Source: Cavenderia fasciculata (Eukaryota; Evosea; Eumycetozoa; Acytosteliales; Cavenderiaceae). From it: a stretch of 64,000 nt of DNA. The stretch spans positions 1,612,674 through 1,676,673 of the forward strand of contig NW_004457729.1 in the NCBI RefSeq assembly GCF_000203815.1, read 5' to 3'. Both the position numbers and the translations under genes were made by a program. This document shows positions 9,673 through 20,743 of the stretch, in pieces (within the stretch, counting starts at the first letter, position 1; every line of letters begins with the position of its first letter). The notes beneath the pieces are model-generated. The model saw only the letters and a program-made list of their open reading frames with translations, was not told where the DNA came from and made no database searches.

Positions 9673-12226
9673 ATGACAGAAGTGGAGAATATTCATCAAA
9701 CTAGCTCATCTTTGATGGATAGTAGTGATGAGGAAATTGATCTTTTAAACAATGACAATCATCACAATAATAATCAAGAGCATCTAACTATTAGATCTGA
9801 TAGTTCATTATCAAAAAGTACATCAAGTTTGGATCAATTTGAAACTGGAATCAATCATAATAATAATAATAATAATAATAATGGGAACAAATTATCACCT
9901 ATTCCCTTTTTCCAACCAATTCCTCAACAAACCAACAACACACTTCAAACTAGTATAAGTTTCAACAATGAAGAAATAATGAATCTTGTCCAACTTTTAT
10001 CATGTTTTCCACAACCACCATCGTACGTTCCACCGACACATACCATTGCACAAAGTCTAAAGTCTCGAAGAGACACTGTATTTGGTTCTTCATCCTCTAC
10101 CCTCAACTCGAGTTCCAATACATTGTCTTCAGTGCCATCATCTGTCACATCGACTCCAACTACATCAATGGCCAGCTTTGGAGGAGGATCAACCAATAAT
10201 AGTCACTCCAATTTAAATACTAGTTTTGGTGATTTGAAATTTATTGATCAATCAATTCATAATTCTTCAAATAGTATCAATAATAATAATATAAATAATA
10301 CTACTACTAATAATAATAATAGTCCAGCAGCGGTTCCACCATTATCAAATTTATCTGATAGTGCCAATACGACGCCAACCAAAAACAACAGTTCAAGTGT
10401 AATTACGACGCCTCCCCCTCCATCATCAAATCAAATTACTGCTGCTGCTACTACTGGAAACCAACCAAGTAAATACAATATCCAAATAGAAAATGAAACA
10501 ATATCATCATCATCACCAAGATTACTAAAATCAAATCAAGAAGTATCTATATCATATGCTAGCGAAAAGGCAAATTATCGTCTGACTCCTCGTGGAATCA
10601 ATTTCAAGCCTGTCGATTTCCAACCATTAAACAACAACAACAACAATAATTGTAGTATTATACCCGAACAAAGTAACAATAGTCCGAGAAGGGATAATTC
10701 AGCACCAACTACACCAACTCAAGCACCTACTACATCCTCACCATTCATTGGTGTTGTAAATCCATCAACTGTCACTACTACCGCCACTTCCTCATCATCA
10801 TCATCATCACATTCAACACCAACTCTAAACACTATCGAAGTAAAACAACCACCACTTTCACCAGAATGGGAGGTTAATTTAAATCATTTAGAATTACCTC
10901 CACCATTGAGTATAAATGGTGATACTGCTGGAGAGTCAAATGGTGATCCACTGTTTGAACAATTGGCTCGATCTTATAAATGCGAATTTCCAACCTCTTC
11001 GCAAGAGCATGTGATCATGCTCAACAACCTCTTGACACAAGAGAATGGTCTCCTTTCCATGTACTTGGACAAGTGTCACGAGTGTGTCACTACTCCAACC
11101 AACCCACTCGCACAAACATCGTCTCCATCGGCGCGTCGATCGATATTTGTGTCGGCCGTAAAGTTGATGCAAAACGACAATGAACGACCGTCGATCCGTC
11201 TCTCCAAGACACTCATCTCTTATGGAGCCAATGCAAGCAAGATTGGTGTCGGCAGTGTCGAGTGCCACCCCGCACCACTCAACATTGAGTTGGTGTCTAC
11301 GATTACAGTGTCGTCTACATCTTCTAAAAAGGTCAAGTTTAAAGTACTTATGGGCCCACCGAGCAAGACGCACACCGTATCGGTCGACCCAATCGAAGGT
11401 GTGCTCAAAAAGAAAGAGTCGTGCTCCATGACCATTCGATTGACCCTAAAGACAAGTGTCCGCATGAGACGAGCCATTATAGTCGAGGTCGAAGGCGGTC
11501 TACGTCACTACATCATCTTGCACGCCGAGACGCGTCCAACACCCTTTGGCCTACCACTCAACAAGTGCGACATGGTACAAGACGGCGCATTTGCCACTGT
11601 GCCATCCGTGTTGGTACAATTAAAACGACATATCCTCGCCAATGGCGGACTCAATGTCGAGTCTATTTTCAGACTGCCACCGGGTGACGAACGCACACTC
11701 ATGATGACACGAGAGCGTGACTGGACCAACAACCAGCCACTCACCTCGTCCAACACCAACGATCTCCACAACTCTGCCGCTCTCATCAAGTTGTGGTTCC
11801 GCGAGCTCAAAAACCCAATCCTCTCTCCCATACGTCCAGAATCCTTCCTTCAATTCGAAGCCAACGAAACAGAACCAAATGAATCCAAAATCAATTCCAC
11901 ACTCAACCAACTACCTGAACCAAATCAAACTATTTTCCTTTGGTTAATTGATCTATTAGCAACCATCTCTAAAAATGAATCAATTAACAAAATGTCTTCA
12001 AAAAATTTTGGTATGTATAGCCAAAACAAAAAAAAAAACTCATTGATAATATTTACTTACTTTTTAATTTCTATTTCTATTTCCAATCAATTTAGCCGTT
12101 ATTATTTCACCAAATTTGTATGTGTCACCATTAAATTTATCACCTCAAGATTCTTTATCTATATCTACAAAGGTTGTAAACTTTTTAAATCAAATCATTA
12201 TTTTTAAACGAAAAGATGATCTTTAA
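9673..12226 (+). CDS. RhoGAP-domain protein with Ig/MSP-like domain
   Basis: Two exons, join(9673..12010,12096..12226), give 822 residues. Residues 1-400 are Asn/Ser/Thr/Pro-rich and probably disordered. Residues about 500-615 look like a beta-sandwich of the ASH/MSP class (KTLISYGANASKIGVGSVEC, then FKVLMGPPSKTHTVSVDP and SCSMTIRLTL). Residues about 617-822 are a RhoGAP domain: FGLPLNKC, VPSVLVQLKRHIL, then ESIFRLPPG with the arginine finger (Arg667), SAALIKLWFREL for the K/R-helix, and after the intron AVIISPNLYVSP. It should stimulate GTP hydrolysis on Rho/Rac proteins and so act on the actin cytoskeleton. The ASH-RhoGAP order recalls OCRL-like proteins, but no phosphatase domain is present. 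Continuing past 12010 without splicing would replace the end of the GAP domain with an unrelated tail, so the intron is needed. Confidence 0.85.
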
Positions 12227-12660
12227 AAAAGAAAGAAAGAAAGAAGAAGAAAAAAAAAGAAAAAGAAATTATATATATATAATTAATTAATAATAATAAT
12301 AATAATAACAAAGTAGTAATACATAATAATAATTACTATATACATTATTTGTAAGAATAACAACTTGTAACAAATAAAACTAAATTATATACCCACTCCT
12401 CCTTAATTTATTTATTTAAATCTTTTAAAATATCCAACAACACTTCTCTTTTAGACTCTAAGAGTCCTTTTTTTGTGTTTATATGAAAATAATATTTACA
12501 ATAATGTATGTCCATCACTTTTTTATTTGATTTGTTTTTTTTGGTTGTAAGGTTTCTACTATATAGTTTTTATTATCCCAAATCCCTACAACCTATGTAT
12601 ACGTATATCTATCTCTATTTGCTATTCTTTATCTTTTTTGTTTTTGTTTTTTTTAAAGTA
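12227..12660. other. Convergent 3' intergenic region
   Basis: 434 bases between the 3' ends of the RhoGAP gene (+) and the Gln/Glu-rich gene (-). It is AT-rich, with AATAAA near 12372 and a GACTCT-A-AGAGTC dyad at 12454-12466 followed by a T run, which could end transcription. No gene is seen. Confidence 0.6.
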
Positions 12661-13218
12661 TTATTGAGAAGTGGCATCAATTGCTTGTGGTTGTTGATCG
12701 GTTTCAGTTTGTTGTAGTTCTTGTTGTTTACGTTTCTTTGGATCCTTTTGTTGTTCAGTAGAGTCGTCTTGGGCATCTTCAATGGTTCTCTTTGAGGTGG
12801 CACATTCATCAATAGCTTGTTCAGATGATAGACTGGCTGCAAGTTCATTTAATTTGCTGGAATTTTCATGCTGTTGTTGTTGTTGGACTTCATTTTCAAC
12901 TTGGACATTTGATGGTGGTTGTACAGATGATTCTTGTTGTTCTTCTTGTTGCTCTTCTTGTTGTTCCTCTTCTTGTTGTTCTTCATCTTGTTGTTGTTCT
13001 TCAATGGATGGAACACCATTGACAATTGACTCTTCCAACTCATCTACATTTGCTTCTTGACCTTCATCTTGAGCTTCAACTTGGTTGTCAATCTCTTCCA
13101 CTTTTGGTGAGTCTACTTCATCACCAATTTGTTTGAGGAGATCTGGTTGTTGTTGTGGCTCTGGTTGATCAGCACCATTAATATCTATTTGAACTTCTGC
13201 TTCTTGTGGATGATCCAT
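12661..13218 (-). CDS. Acidic Gln/Glu-rich low-complexity protein
   Basis: Single-exon protein of 185 residues starting MDHPQEAEVQIDINGAD. It is almost entirely Gln, Glu, Asp and Ser with blocks such as QQQDEEQQEEEQQEEQQEEQ. Near the C-terminus a basic patch (KDPKKRKQQ) could act as a nuclear localisation signal. There is no folded domain I recognise and no signal peptide or membrane segment. It could be a nuclear acidic protein, but that is only composition. The ATG is the first in frame and is preceded by an AT-rich leader typical of genes here. Coding status is supported by the 558-base open frame, not by similarity. Confidence 0.6.
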   Translation of the reverse strand: MDHPQEAEVQIDINGADQPEPQQQPDLLKQIGDEVDSPKVEEIDNQVEAQDEGQEANVDELEESIVNGVPSIEEQQQDEEQQEEEQQEEQQEEQQESSVQPPSNVQVENEVQQQQQHENSSKLNELAASLSSEQAIDECATSKRTIEDAQDDSTEQQKDPKKRKQQELQQTETDQQPQAIDATSQ

Positions 13219-13817
13219 ATTTAATTAATTAATTATTATTATTGTTGGTGATTTTAAATTATTATTATTATTATTTGTATAGATAAATAAATAAATAAAT
13301 TAATTGATTAAAAGAACTTGAAAATTAATTTGTCTTTTGGGTATAATTTAAAAAAAATGTGTAAATATAGTTGTTGATTGGAAAGAGAGATGTTGATGAT
13401 GATGATAAATGAGTTGAGGTGATAGTAGTAGATAGGATAGGTAGGTAGGTGGTCTAACCATCCATCAGACAAGACAGCAGGTGAGTACTGTAGATGATCA
13501 AGAATGAAAAAAAAGGAGTTTAATTAAATTAATCCTGTTTAGTCTAAAAGGTGGTTGATGATTATAAAATTCACCCCATGGGAGATGATACCCCTGACTG
13601 TGGGATTCAGGCTTTAAAAGGCGTGGGGGTACAAAAATTGAATTAAACCATAAACCACTTCCCTCCAAAAATTTCAAATAAATTGTTGACGATGATGACC
13701 AACCAAAAACATATTTATTTATTTCATATCATTTCTTTATCTAGAGAGTGGTTTTAAAAAAGAAAGGTAACGTTATTGGTGGTAGTATGTATACATACCA
13801 CACCTCTACCCTAATAT
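13219..13817. other. Intergenic, promoter of the Gln/Glu-rich gene, with a possible folded element
   Basis: 599 bases between the 5' end of the Gln/Glu-rich gene and the 3' end of the ZNFX1-like gene, both on the minus strand. The stretch about 13570-13632 is unusually GC-rich for a gap and can fold: TACCCC pairs with GGGGTA and encloses a CCTGA/TCAGG hairpin. No tRNA A or B box is present. The rest is AT-rich with TAGGTAGG-type repeats near 13430-13450. Confidence 0.45.
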
Positions 13818-13842
13818 CTATTTTTTTTTCTTATTTTGATAC

Positions 13843-13877
<35 letters not shown>

Positions 13878-14692
13878 TTGATTTTGATTCTTATTATTAT
13901 TATTATTGCGATGTCTATTATTGATTTGTTTTTTGGCGGTTGGTGCAGTTGGTTTTGGACCTTCAATGTATTCAACCTCAATAGTTTCCATCATTGGGAA
14001 TGGCTCAGTGTTATTCTTGCAACTATATTATGTAATAATATAATAGATTAATTAGTATTGGTATAATATGAAATCGTCTATAAGATTGAGATACACTTAC
14101 AATTGACAATCGGTATTATGAATTTGTTCACCTGCTACATTTGATTGGTGAGGAGTACATGGTAGTTGACATGGATGTCCACATGCCAGGACACTCTTGC
14201 AGTGTTTGTAGCATAATGATTGGGTTGAACAACGTTCCTTGACTTGATGTCCACATGGTCTTGTTTTAATGAACACAAATGTACATAAAGTAGGGTCACA
14301 CTCTTCACTGCATTTTCCAGGACATGGATGCGAACATGGGAGTAAATGCAAGCATTTCTCTCCACACAACATGGGATTTGGAAGTGGTGCAGTACAAACA
14401 TCTTTGATCGTGTGGCCACACAATGCTGTTTTGGATATAACCAACTTGCACGTTTTCTCCTTGGTATCATTACAATTGATAATAATCTCGTGACCACATT
14501 CATGTTTGACTGTCTTTGGAGCCGTGCATTTGGTAGAGTCTTGACAAGGCTCTGAGCATTTGTTGGTGCATGGATGACCACAGGTCATGATTGATTGGCA
14601 CTTTGACGAGCATGGCTCTCCAGCCTTGTCTTCAATAAAACATCTAACCATTGTTGAATGACCACATATTAGTGTAGTTTTGACCTAGTTAA

Positions 14693-14724
<32 letters not shown>

Positions 14725-17700
14725 GATGAGTTAAACATCCATAAAAGACAATCACAATCATATATTCTTACCTTTTCATTACATTTTAAACCAATTAACG
14801 ATTGGTGGCATGCAAGTGATCTGACATGACCACAACTCAAACGACGGTTGACAATTGTTTCACATTCTCCACATCTATCTTTGCATAGTTTTCCACACTT
14901 GTGTTCACAACCAGAGTGTATCTTTTCACACTTTTCAATGCAAATACTGTCTGTGGTTGAACATTTGTCTGTGATGGTGTGTCCACAGCCGAGCTTCTTT
15001 TGGACCTTTACAGGGCACTTTGGGCAATCAGCCGAACAAATACCAGTACATCTATGACCACACAAATTATCCAACTCACATGGTTTTGTGCATTTGATGT
15101 GTTTGTGTTCTCTATCAAACGAATGACCTAAAAAAAATAAAATATATTTACAAGTTGGTAAAATAATATTTCAAAAAGATATAGTTGCAACTAGCATGTT
15201 TATAATTATAACTTACATTTATAATGGCATTGATGTCCACACAACAATCTATCTTCACATTGAAGATAACATCCACCATTGGGAGAACATTGATTAAAGT
15301 CATTTGCTCTATAAAAAGTAAAAAAAAAAATTAATTAATAAATTAAATTTGATAATCTATAAACACTACGACCAAACACTACGACTATATATATGTGAAC
15401 ATACGTTGTAATTTTGTTGATAGTTTTGGGATGATTCTCACAAACAATTGGTAAATAAGAGGTATAGCAACCACGGTCAGTTAAAATTTCGGCAACCTCT
15501 TCCCATAATGGATGAGCACTCTTTAAGAGTTCACCATTTCCAATTATATACATTGCCAGTTTAGCTCTTGACAATGTCACATTTATACGATTCTGGATGC
15601 TAATAAACCCACCAGCTTTTTCATTGTTTGATCTGACAAGACTGACAATGACAATGTTCTTCTCTTCACCCTGGTACTGATCTACGGTTCTCGACGCCAA
15701 CCCTTTCATCTTGGGGTAAAAGTTTATGAGGTTTGAAATTTTACTCTTGATTTTGAGAAGTTGTCCAGTGTAGGGTGTGAGGATAATAATATCTGAGCTA
15801 TCATAACCTTGGTTGATCAGATATTTTGCCAATTCCACCACAAAGTCCATTTCAAATAAGTTGACCTTGGATGATTTAGTATTGTCATTTAATTGTTCGG
15901 AATGACGGTGATCAATAAAATGAACGTTGCTTTGTAAACCTCTGATTTTATCCTTGCTCTCGATCGATCTTGTCACGACATCTTGATGGTTTTGAAGTTT
16001 AGGATAGATTGATTTGATAAAGCAAGAAATATTGGGAGCCATACGACGTTGAGTGTTTAGTGTTTTAAAAGTTGATCCTGGTAACTTTGTAATTCTTTCA
16101 AAGAGCGAAACATCAATGTTATGTTTGTTGAGTTGATAAACAGATGATGATGGACGAAGTTGAAAGTGATCTCCAATCATAATCAAATGTTCTGCAGAGG
16201 GTGGAACTACAGAAAGAATATGACTGAAAATAATAAAAAAAATTAATCTTTTTTAATTCCAACATTTAAAATTAAATAATCGATTTAATATTTGGTACGA
16301 ACCTTTCCATTACTTCGGCTGCTTCTTCAATGATAACCACTTTTGATTTTAATTTTGATAGTACATCCTTGAGTCTTGAAGCTCCAGTTGTTGTCACGCC
16401 AATAACTTCAGTTTTACACAACTCGGTTACATAGGATTGGTGTTCATAGTTTTTAATGTTTTCTGTTTCTACTTTGTGTCGCTCCACTAAATTTCCATAG
16501 ATCTCTAATAAAGACTCGAGATACTTTTTTTGGATATGACTCCAATAGAGAGCTCGGTTGCTAGGATCGAGATCAAATAGATTGTCCACTTCAAAACTGG
16601 CCGAGTTTTGAGACATGGCTTGGAATGTCACTGTCAGGTCGGTTGGAGTCACTTCCTTTTCCGATAGTCGATCCAATCCATCGATGTTTATAAATCTTGC
16701 ATTCATTTGGTCTATTACATCGTCTTCATCTTCTCCATCGTCGTCATCCTCCTCCTCCTCCTCCTCCTCCACTTCATTGGGAACCGGTTCAGAATGACTA
16801 GTTTGAATAGTAATGCCTTTTTTCTTGACAAAATGATTCTCAATTTCCAATCCCAAAGGTTTGAGCCATTTTTTAAAAGAGTTGTATTTCTTTTTCTTTT
16901 TTTGGAAGATTTTCTTTTGCTGGGCTGTCAATCCACCTCCCTCGGTTAGGAATGCAATTGGCACTGCCCCTGTTGATAATTCTTTTGTTGAATAATAAAT
17001 ATAATAAGTAATAAGCATAAAAAACTTTAAAAGTATAAATATTTCATACCTCTTAATATCAGGTTCAGTGATTTTATCGTTGCCTTTCTTTCATCTATCA
17101 TATGCCAATGGTCATGTGATCGGCGAACTTTTTTTGCAAGACTGAACTGTTCCATACCTGGGTCTCTAGACTGGCTTCCTATTCTCACAATGTTTTGAGT
17201 AGTTTTAGCAACATTATTGATAAATTGGTCCAATCTATAAAAAAGATTAAATATTTAGGTTGTAATTTTAAAAAATGATTAAAAATACTACTACTTACGC
17301 ATGATTTGAAAAGCAGATAACAAGAATTGGATGTGATTGCTTTTTCAATATATTTTCAAATAGTTTTAAACCAAGATAAGATTTACCTAAAAAAAATAAA
17401 ATAATAATAATTTGCGTTATTACCACAATTTATAATATATTTTTTTTTGTTTGTTTATACATACCAGTACCAGGAGGACCTTGAATTAAAGCTAATTCAT
17501 TTCTTAGACTATGTAAAAAAGCTTCTTTTTGGGAATCATCCAATGTACCGAGTTGCTTGGGAATGCTGCTTTCGACCAATACATCGACATTTTTGTAGCT
17601 CCTTTTAGAGTATTCTGGATCCTTGATGTCCTCGTAAAATGTCTCACTAAAGTCAAACTGCGAGTCTTCAAGAATGTAGTTTGGTGGCTTCATATTTTGC

Positions 17701-19605
17701 AAGTTACAAGAAACCAAGTAATCTTGGAATGGAACCTTGTCGATATTCTTTAACGATGTCAGAATATTTCTGTGTTGTTCAAAATACGATGGAGATTCTA
17801 CCATTGTCCATGACGATAAATAAAACATTCCAATATTCTTGGTGTTTTCATCATCTAAAAATGAAATATCAATTTGTGCTAGGTCTCCATCAGATGGACG
17901 AGTAGTCACCGTTGCCCAATAGATTGTTTCAAAGTCATCATTTGTCAAACCTACCAAATTACCATGCAATAATTTTGATGTCTTTTTCCATTTTATACGT
18001 TTATCTACACGAAATTTAACTGAAAAAGATAATGATTGAAAGCATGATGTATTTGCTTTTTGAGAAAAGAAATAAAATTAGATTAAACATAAACTTGTTG
18101 TAATTAAATGTGTATACACATACCAACAAATTCAACATCTTCATAGATATTTTTACAATAATTTCCAGCAAGATAAGTTTGGATGGACTCTCGCAGAGGA
18201 TGTACAAGGTCTTCTCTCAACAACTTGAATTGCGTGTCAATATAGTGTTCCTTTGAATAGTATACACCAACCATTAATCCACTTAGACCTGGAAAAGGAC
18301 CATGTAATTCTTCAACAGTTGGAATGATTGGTAATTCTTGATAATTGATTGGAAGATCTTTATATATTTTCTTTTTTTAAAAAAAAAGTTAATTAATACA
18401 AATCTTTTTTTAAATGATCATTATTATTATTATTCTATACTACGTACACTATCAATAATTGCTAATTTCTTTAGCTCTATCATTCTGATACAATCAATTA
18501 AATTGCTTGATTTTGAATAATAAAGCATCACAACCTTTTTAAATGGTTCAAAAGGAATCTTGTTACAACCTCCTTGAAAACGGCTAGATATTTGGTGGAA
18601 CACCGTTGCTACATCCAAGATACGTTCTGGTGGAGTGTTTGCTTTGAAAGCATGGTCCAAATAGTTGTCCATATTTGAATGATGTCCCATTACATTTGAG
18701 TTGAGTAGCATTTGGTATAGCTCATTGGTTCTTTGTTGGATGATACTCGCTCTAATTGGCTCAGCAGCAAAGAACTTCATTATGAGGGCCATGGTCTCAT
18801 CGGATAGCCCTGTTTGACCAAGAATATCTTCTAGCTGTTTTCTTTGGTTCGTTGCAAGCACGTCAGTGATGTCACGTTGACTCTTTCTTGACTCTGGATC
18901 ATCACTTTCAAATTCATATAGTCGCTTTCTTAGGTATATTCTAATGCCCTCTTGACTAGAAAATGGTTCATAATCCTTCTTTACATAACCCGACGAGGAG
19001 GTGTGAGTACCATCTTTAGATGTAAATGGTTGTCTGTTGTAACTTCTTTGGTAAGGAGTTTTTTCACCCAACGATGATGTCGAGGAAGAAGATGAAGAAG
19101 AAGAAGAGGAGGAGGAGGAGGTTGATGTTGAACTACTGTTCTGACGATCTTTCGAAAAGAATCTATCAAATATTGCTGCTTCATCTATTTCTTTTGATGG
19201 TTTTGATTTACGATCTTCATTCTTTGTTGTAGTAGTAGTAGTAGGTGTTGTTGTTGATGATGATGAACTATCATGACGGGGTTGGTTGTTATTGTAACGA
19301 TTATTGTTAAAGCCGCCACGATTATTGGTATGACCACCACGGGTATTATTGATATGGCCACCACGGTTATTGGTATGACCACCACGGCTATTGATATGAC
19401 CACCACGGTTATTTCGATCAAATAATGATGATTGAGATGGACGATTGTAACTATGAGTATCACCAGAAGAGGTATGTGAACTAGTAGAGACAGTACCAGA
19501 GGTAGCTCTAAAAAAGACTGAAGAGTTGTTGTTCAAATCGGTCTCTGATTTTCTTGTTTCCCTTGCTCTCATCAGCTCCTGAATTTCTTTGTCAAGGTCA
19601 TCCAT
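13818..19605 (-). CDS. ZNFX1-like SF1 RNA helicase with NFX1-type zinc fingers
   Basis: Eleven exons give 1,655 residues: complement(join(13818..14022,14101..14684,14772..15127,15217..15308,15405..16223,16303..16981,17050..17234,17299..17386,17465..18019,18124..18370,18448..19605)). All junctions keep frame. ZNFX1 proteins are RNA helicases linked to small-RNA inheritance in nematodes and to antiviral RNA sensing in mammals. The N-terminus has RGGH repeats (about 67-98), Ser runs and an alpha-helical region. The SF1 helicase motifs are GPPGTGKS (649-656, split by an intron), ILVICFSNHALDQF, VVIIEEAAEVME (EEAA at 963-966), GDHFQLRP (988-995), TVDQYQGEE (1150-1158) and VTLSRAK (1186-1192). Residues about 1244-1585 hold tandem NFX1-type fingers with repeated CGHxC motifs. 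The tail is an Asn run ending in lysines. The 16303 exon uses the weak donor GTTCGT. The helicase looks intact. Confidence 0.9.
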
Positions 19606-20743
19606 TTCGGAAAATAAATGACAAATAATAAATGTAATAATTTTTTTTTTTACAAATACAGATACACAAACAAATAAGATAAGAGAGCTCTAATTATATA
19701 TATATTTTAATACAATGATTTCTGCGCTCTTGAATCTTAATAATGTTACTGCTGCTGCGTCAGCTCCCACACATTTTTAATTAATATTTTTGATGATTGG
19801 GGGGTAGCTAGAGAGAAAAAAGAAAAGTGAACCAACAATCAACCCTCATTCCACCAATTTCTCTATGCGTAGATTTATCTAGATATATCTTCTTTTCTTC
19901 CTCTTTCTCTTCACAGTGTAAATAAATATATTATCTTATCTTATTTTATACTATATATCTTTAATGATGGGTGATGATATCATCGATGCAAAGTACTTTA
20001 ATAAACAACTTTGACAACAGGCGCCTGTCACCAGAGATAGAGAGAAACCACCACGACTCATGTCACTCCGTCGCTGTTGCAAACTAGGATACTATTCCTC
20101 GTCATCATCATCATTATTGTCTATAGACAACCAAACAACCCAACTTGTTTCTCCTCTCTGCTTTTTTTTCCACAGCACATTATTAACAACAATCCCATCC
20201 TTCTGATTAACAACTATTTATAGGTTCTCTACAAGATTCTCGAACAACAAAACTACTATGTCTTGACAACAAACATTTCTAGGTACAAGAAAGAGAGGGA
20301 TGCGTCATAGTTGTCCTTGCAGTTATCCTCTCTTGCAAGAGCACCATGTGGATTTTTTTTTTTCTCAACGGCCCACCAACCGTACTCATCTACGATCTGA
20401 ATCAGATTTTTAAAAAAAATCGTACCTACCCGATTTTTCATGAGATGGAGGGATCCCTCACCGCATACCAAGATATACACGATCTGACAATGTGTGTCTG
20501 TTTGGTTTGAAAAAATATATATTTTCTTTAGGCGCATCTTGGCTTCCCAACCAACACAACACCTCCTCCACCTCCAACCAAACAATAGAGAGTTGTTTTT
20601 TTTTGTTTCTTCATCCTTTTCATATCTATTCTATCTATCTCTATATATCTGTTTTTATTTATCTATTCTTTTCTTTTCTTTTTTTTTGTATAATTATAAG
20701 GCATTTTTTTTTCTATTTTTAAAGAGAGAAAAAAAAGAAAAGA
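19606..20743. promoter_or_regulatory. Divergent intergenic region with several palindromes
   Basis: 1.1 kb between the starts of the ZNFX1-like gene (-) and the first ComC-like gene (+). It contains GATGATATCATC (19973-19984), AAAGTACTTT (19990-19999), ACAGGCGCCTGT (20017-20028) and GAGGGATCCCTC (20448-20459). Each is short enough to arise by chance, but three fall within 56 bases. An open frame at 20256-20585 (-) has no recognisable content and is not called. Confidence 0.4.

Noticed and set aside
13836-14051. 71-codon open frame (+) with a poly-Ile run
   Set aside because: It is the antisense shadow of the Asn run in the last exon of the ZNFX1-like gene.
19973-20459. Four 10-12-bp palindromes treated as specific operator sites
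   Set aside because: About fifteen 12-bp perfect palindromes are expected in 64 kb by chance, so singly they carry little weight; only their clustering is noted.
20256-20585. 109-codon open frame (-)
   Set aside because: No good start context, odd composition (Trp/Lys-rich) and no recognisable motif; lies in a divergent promoter.
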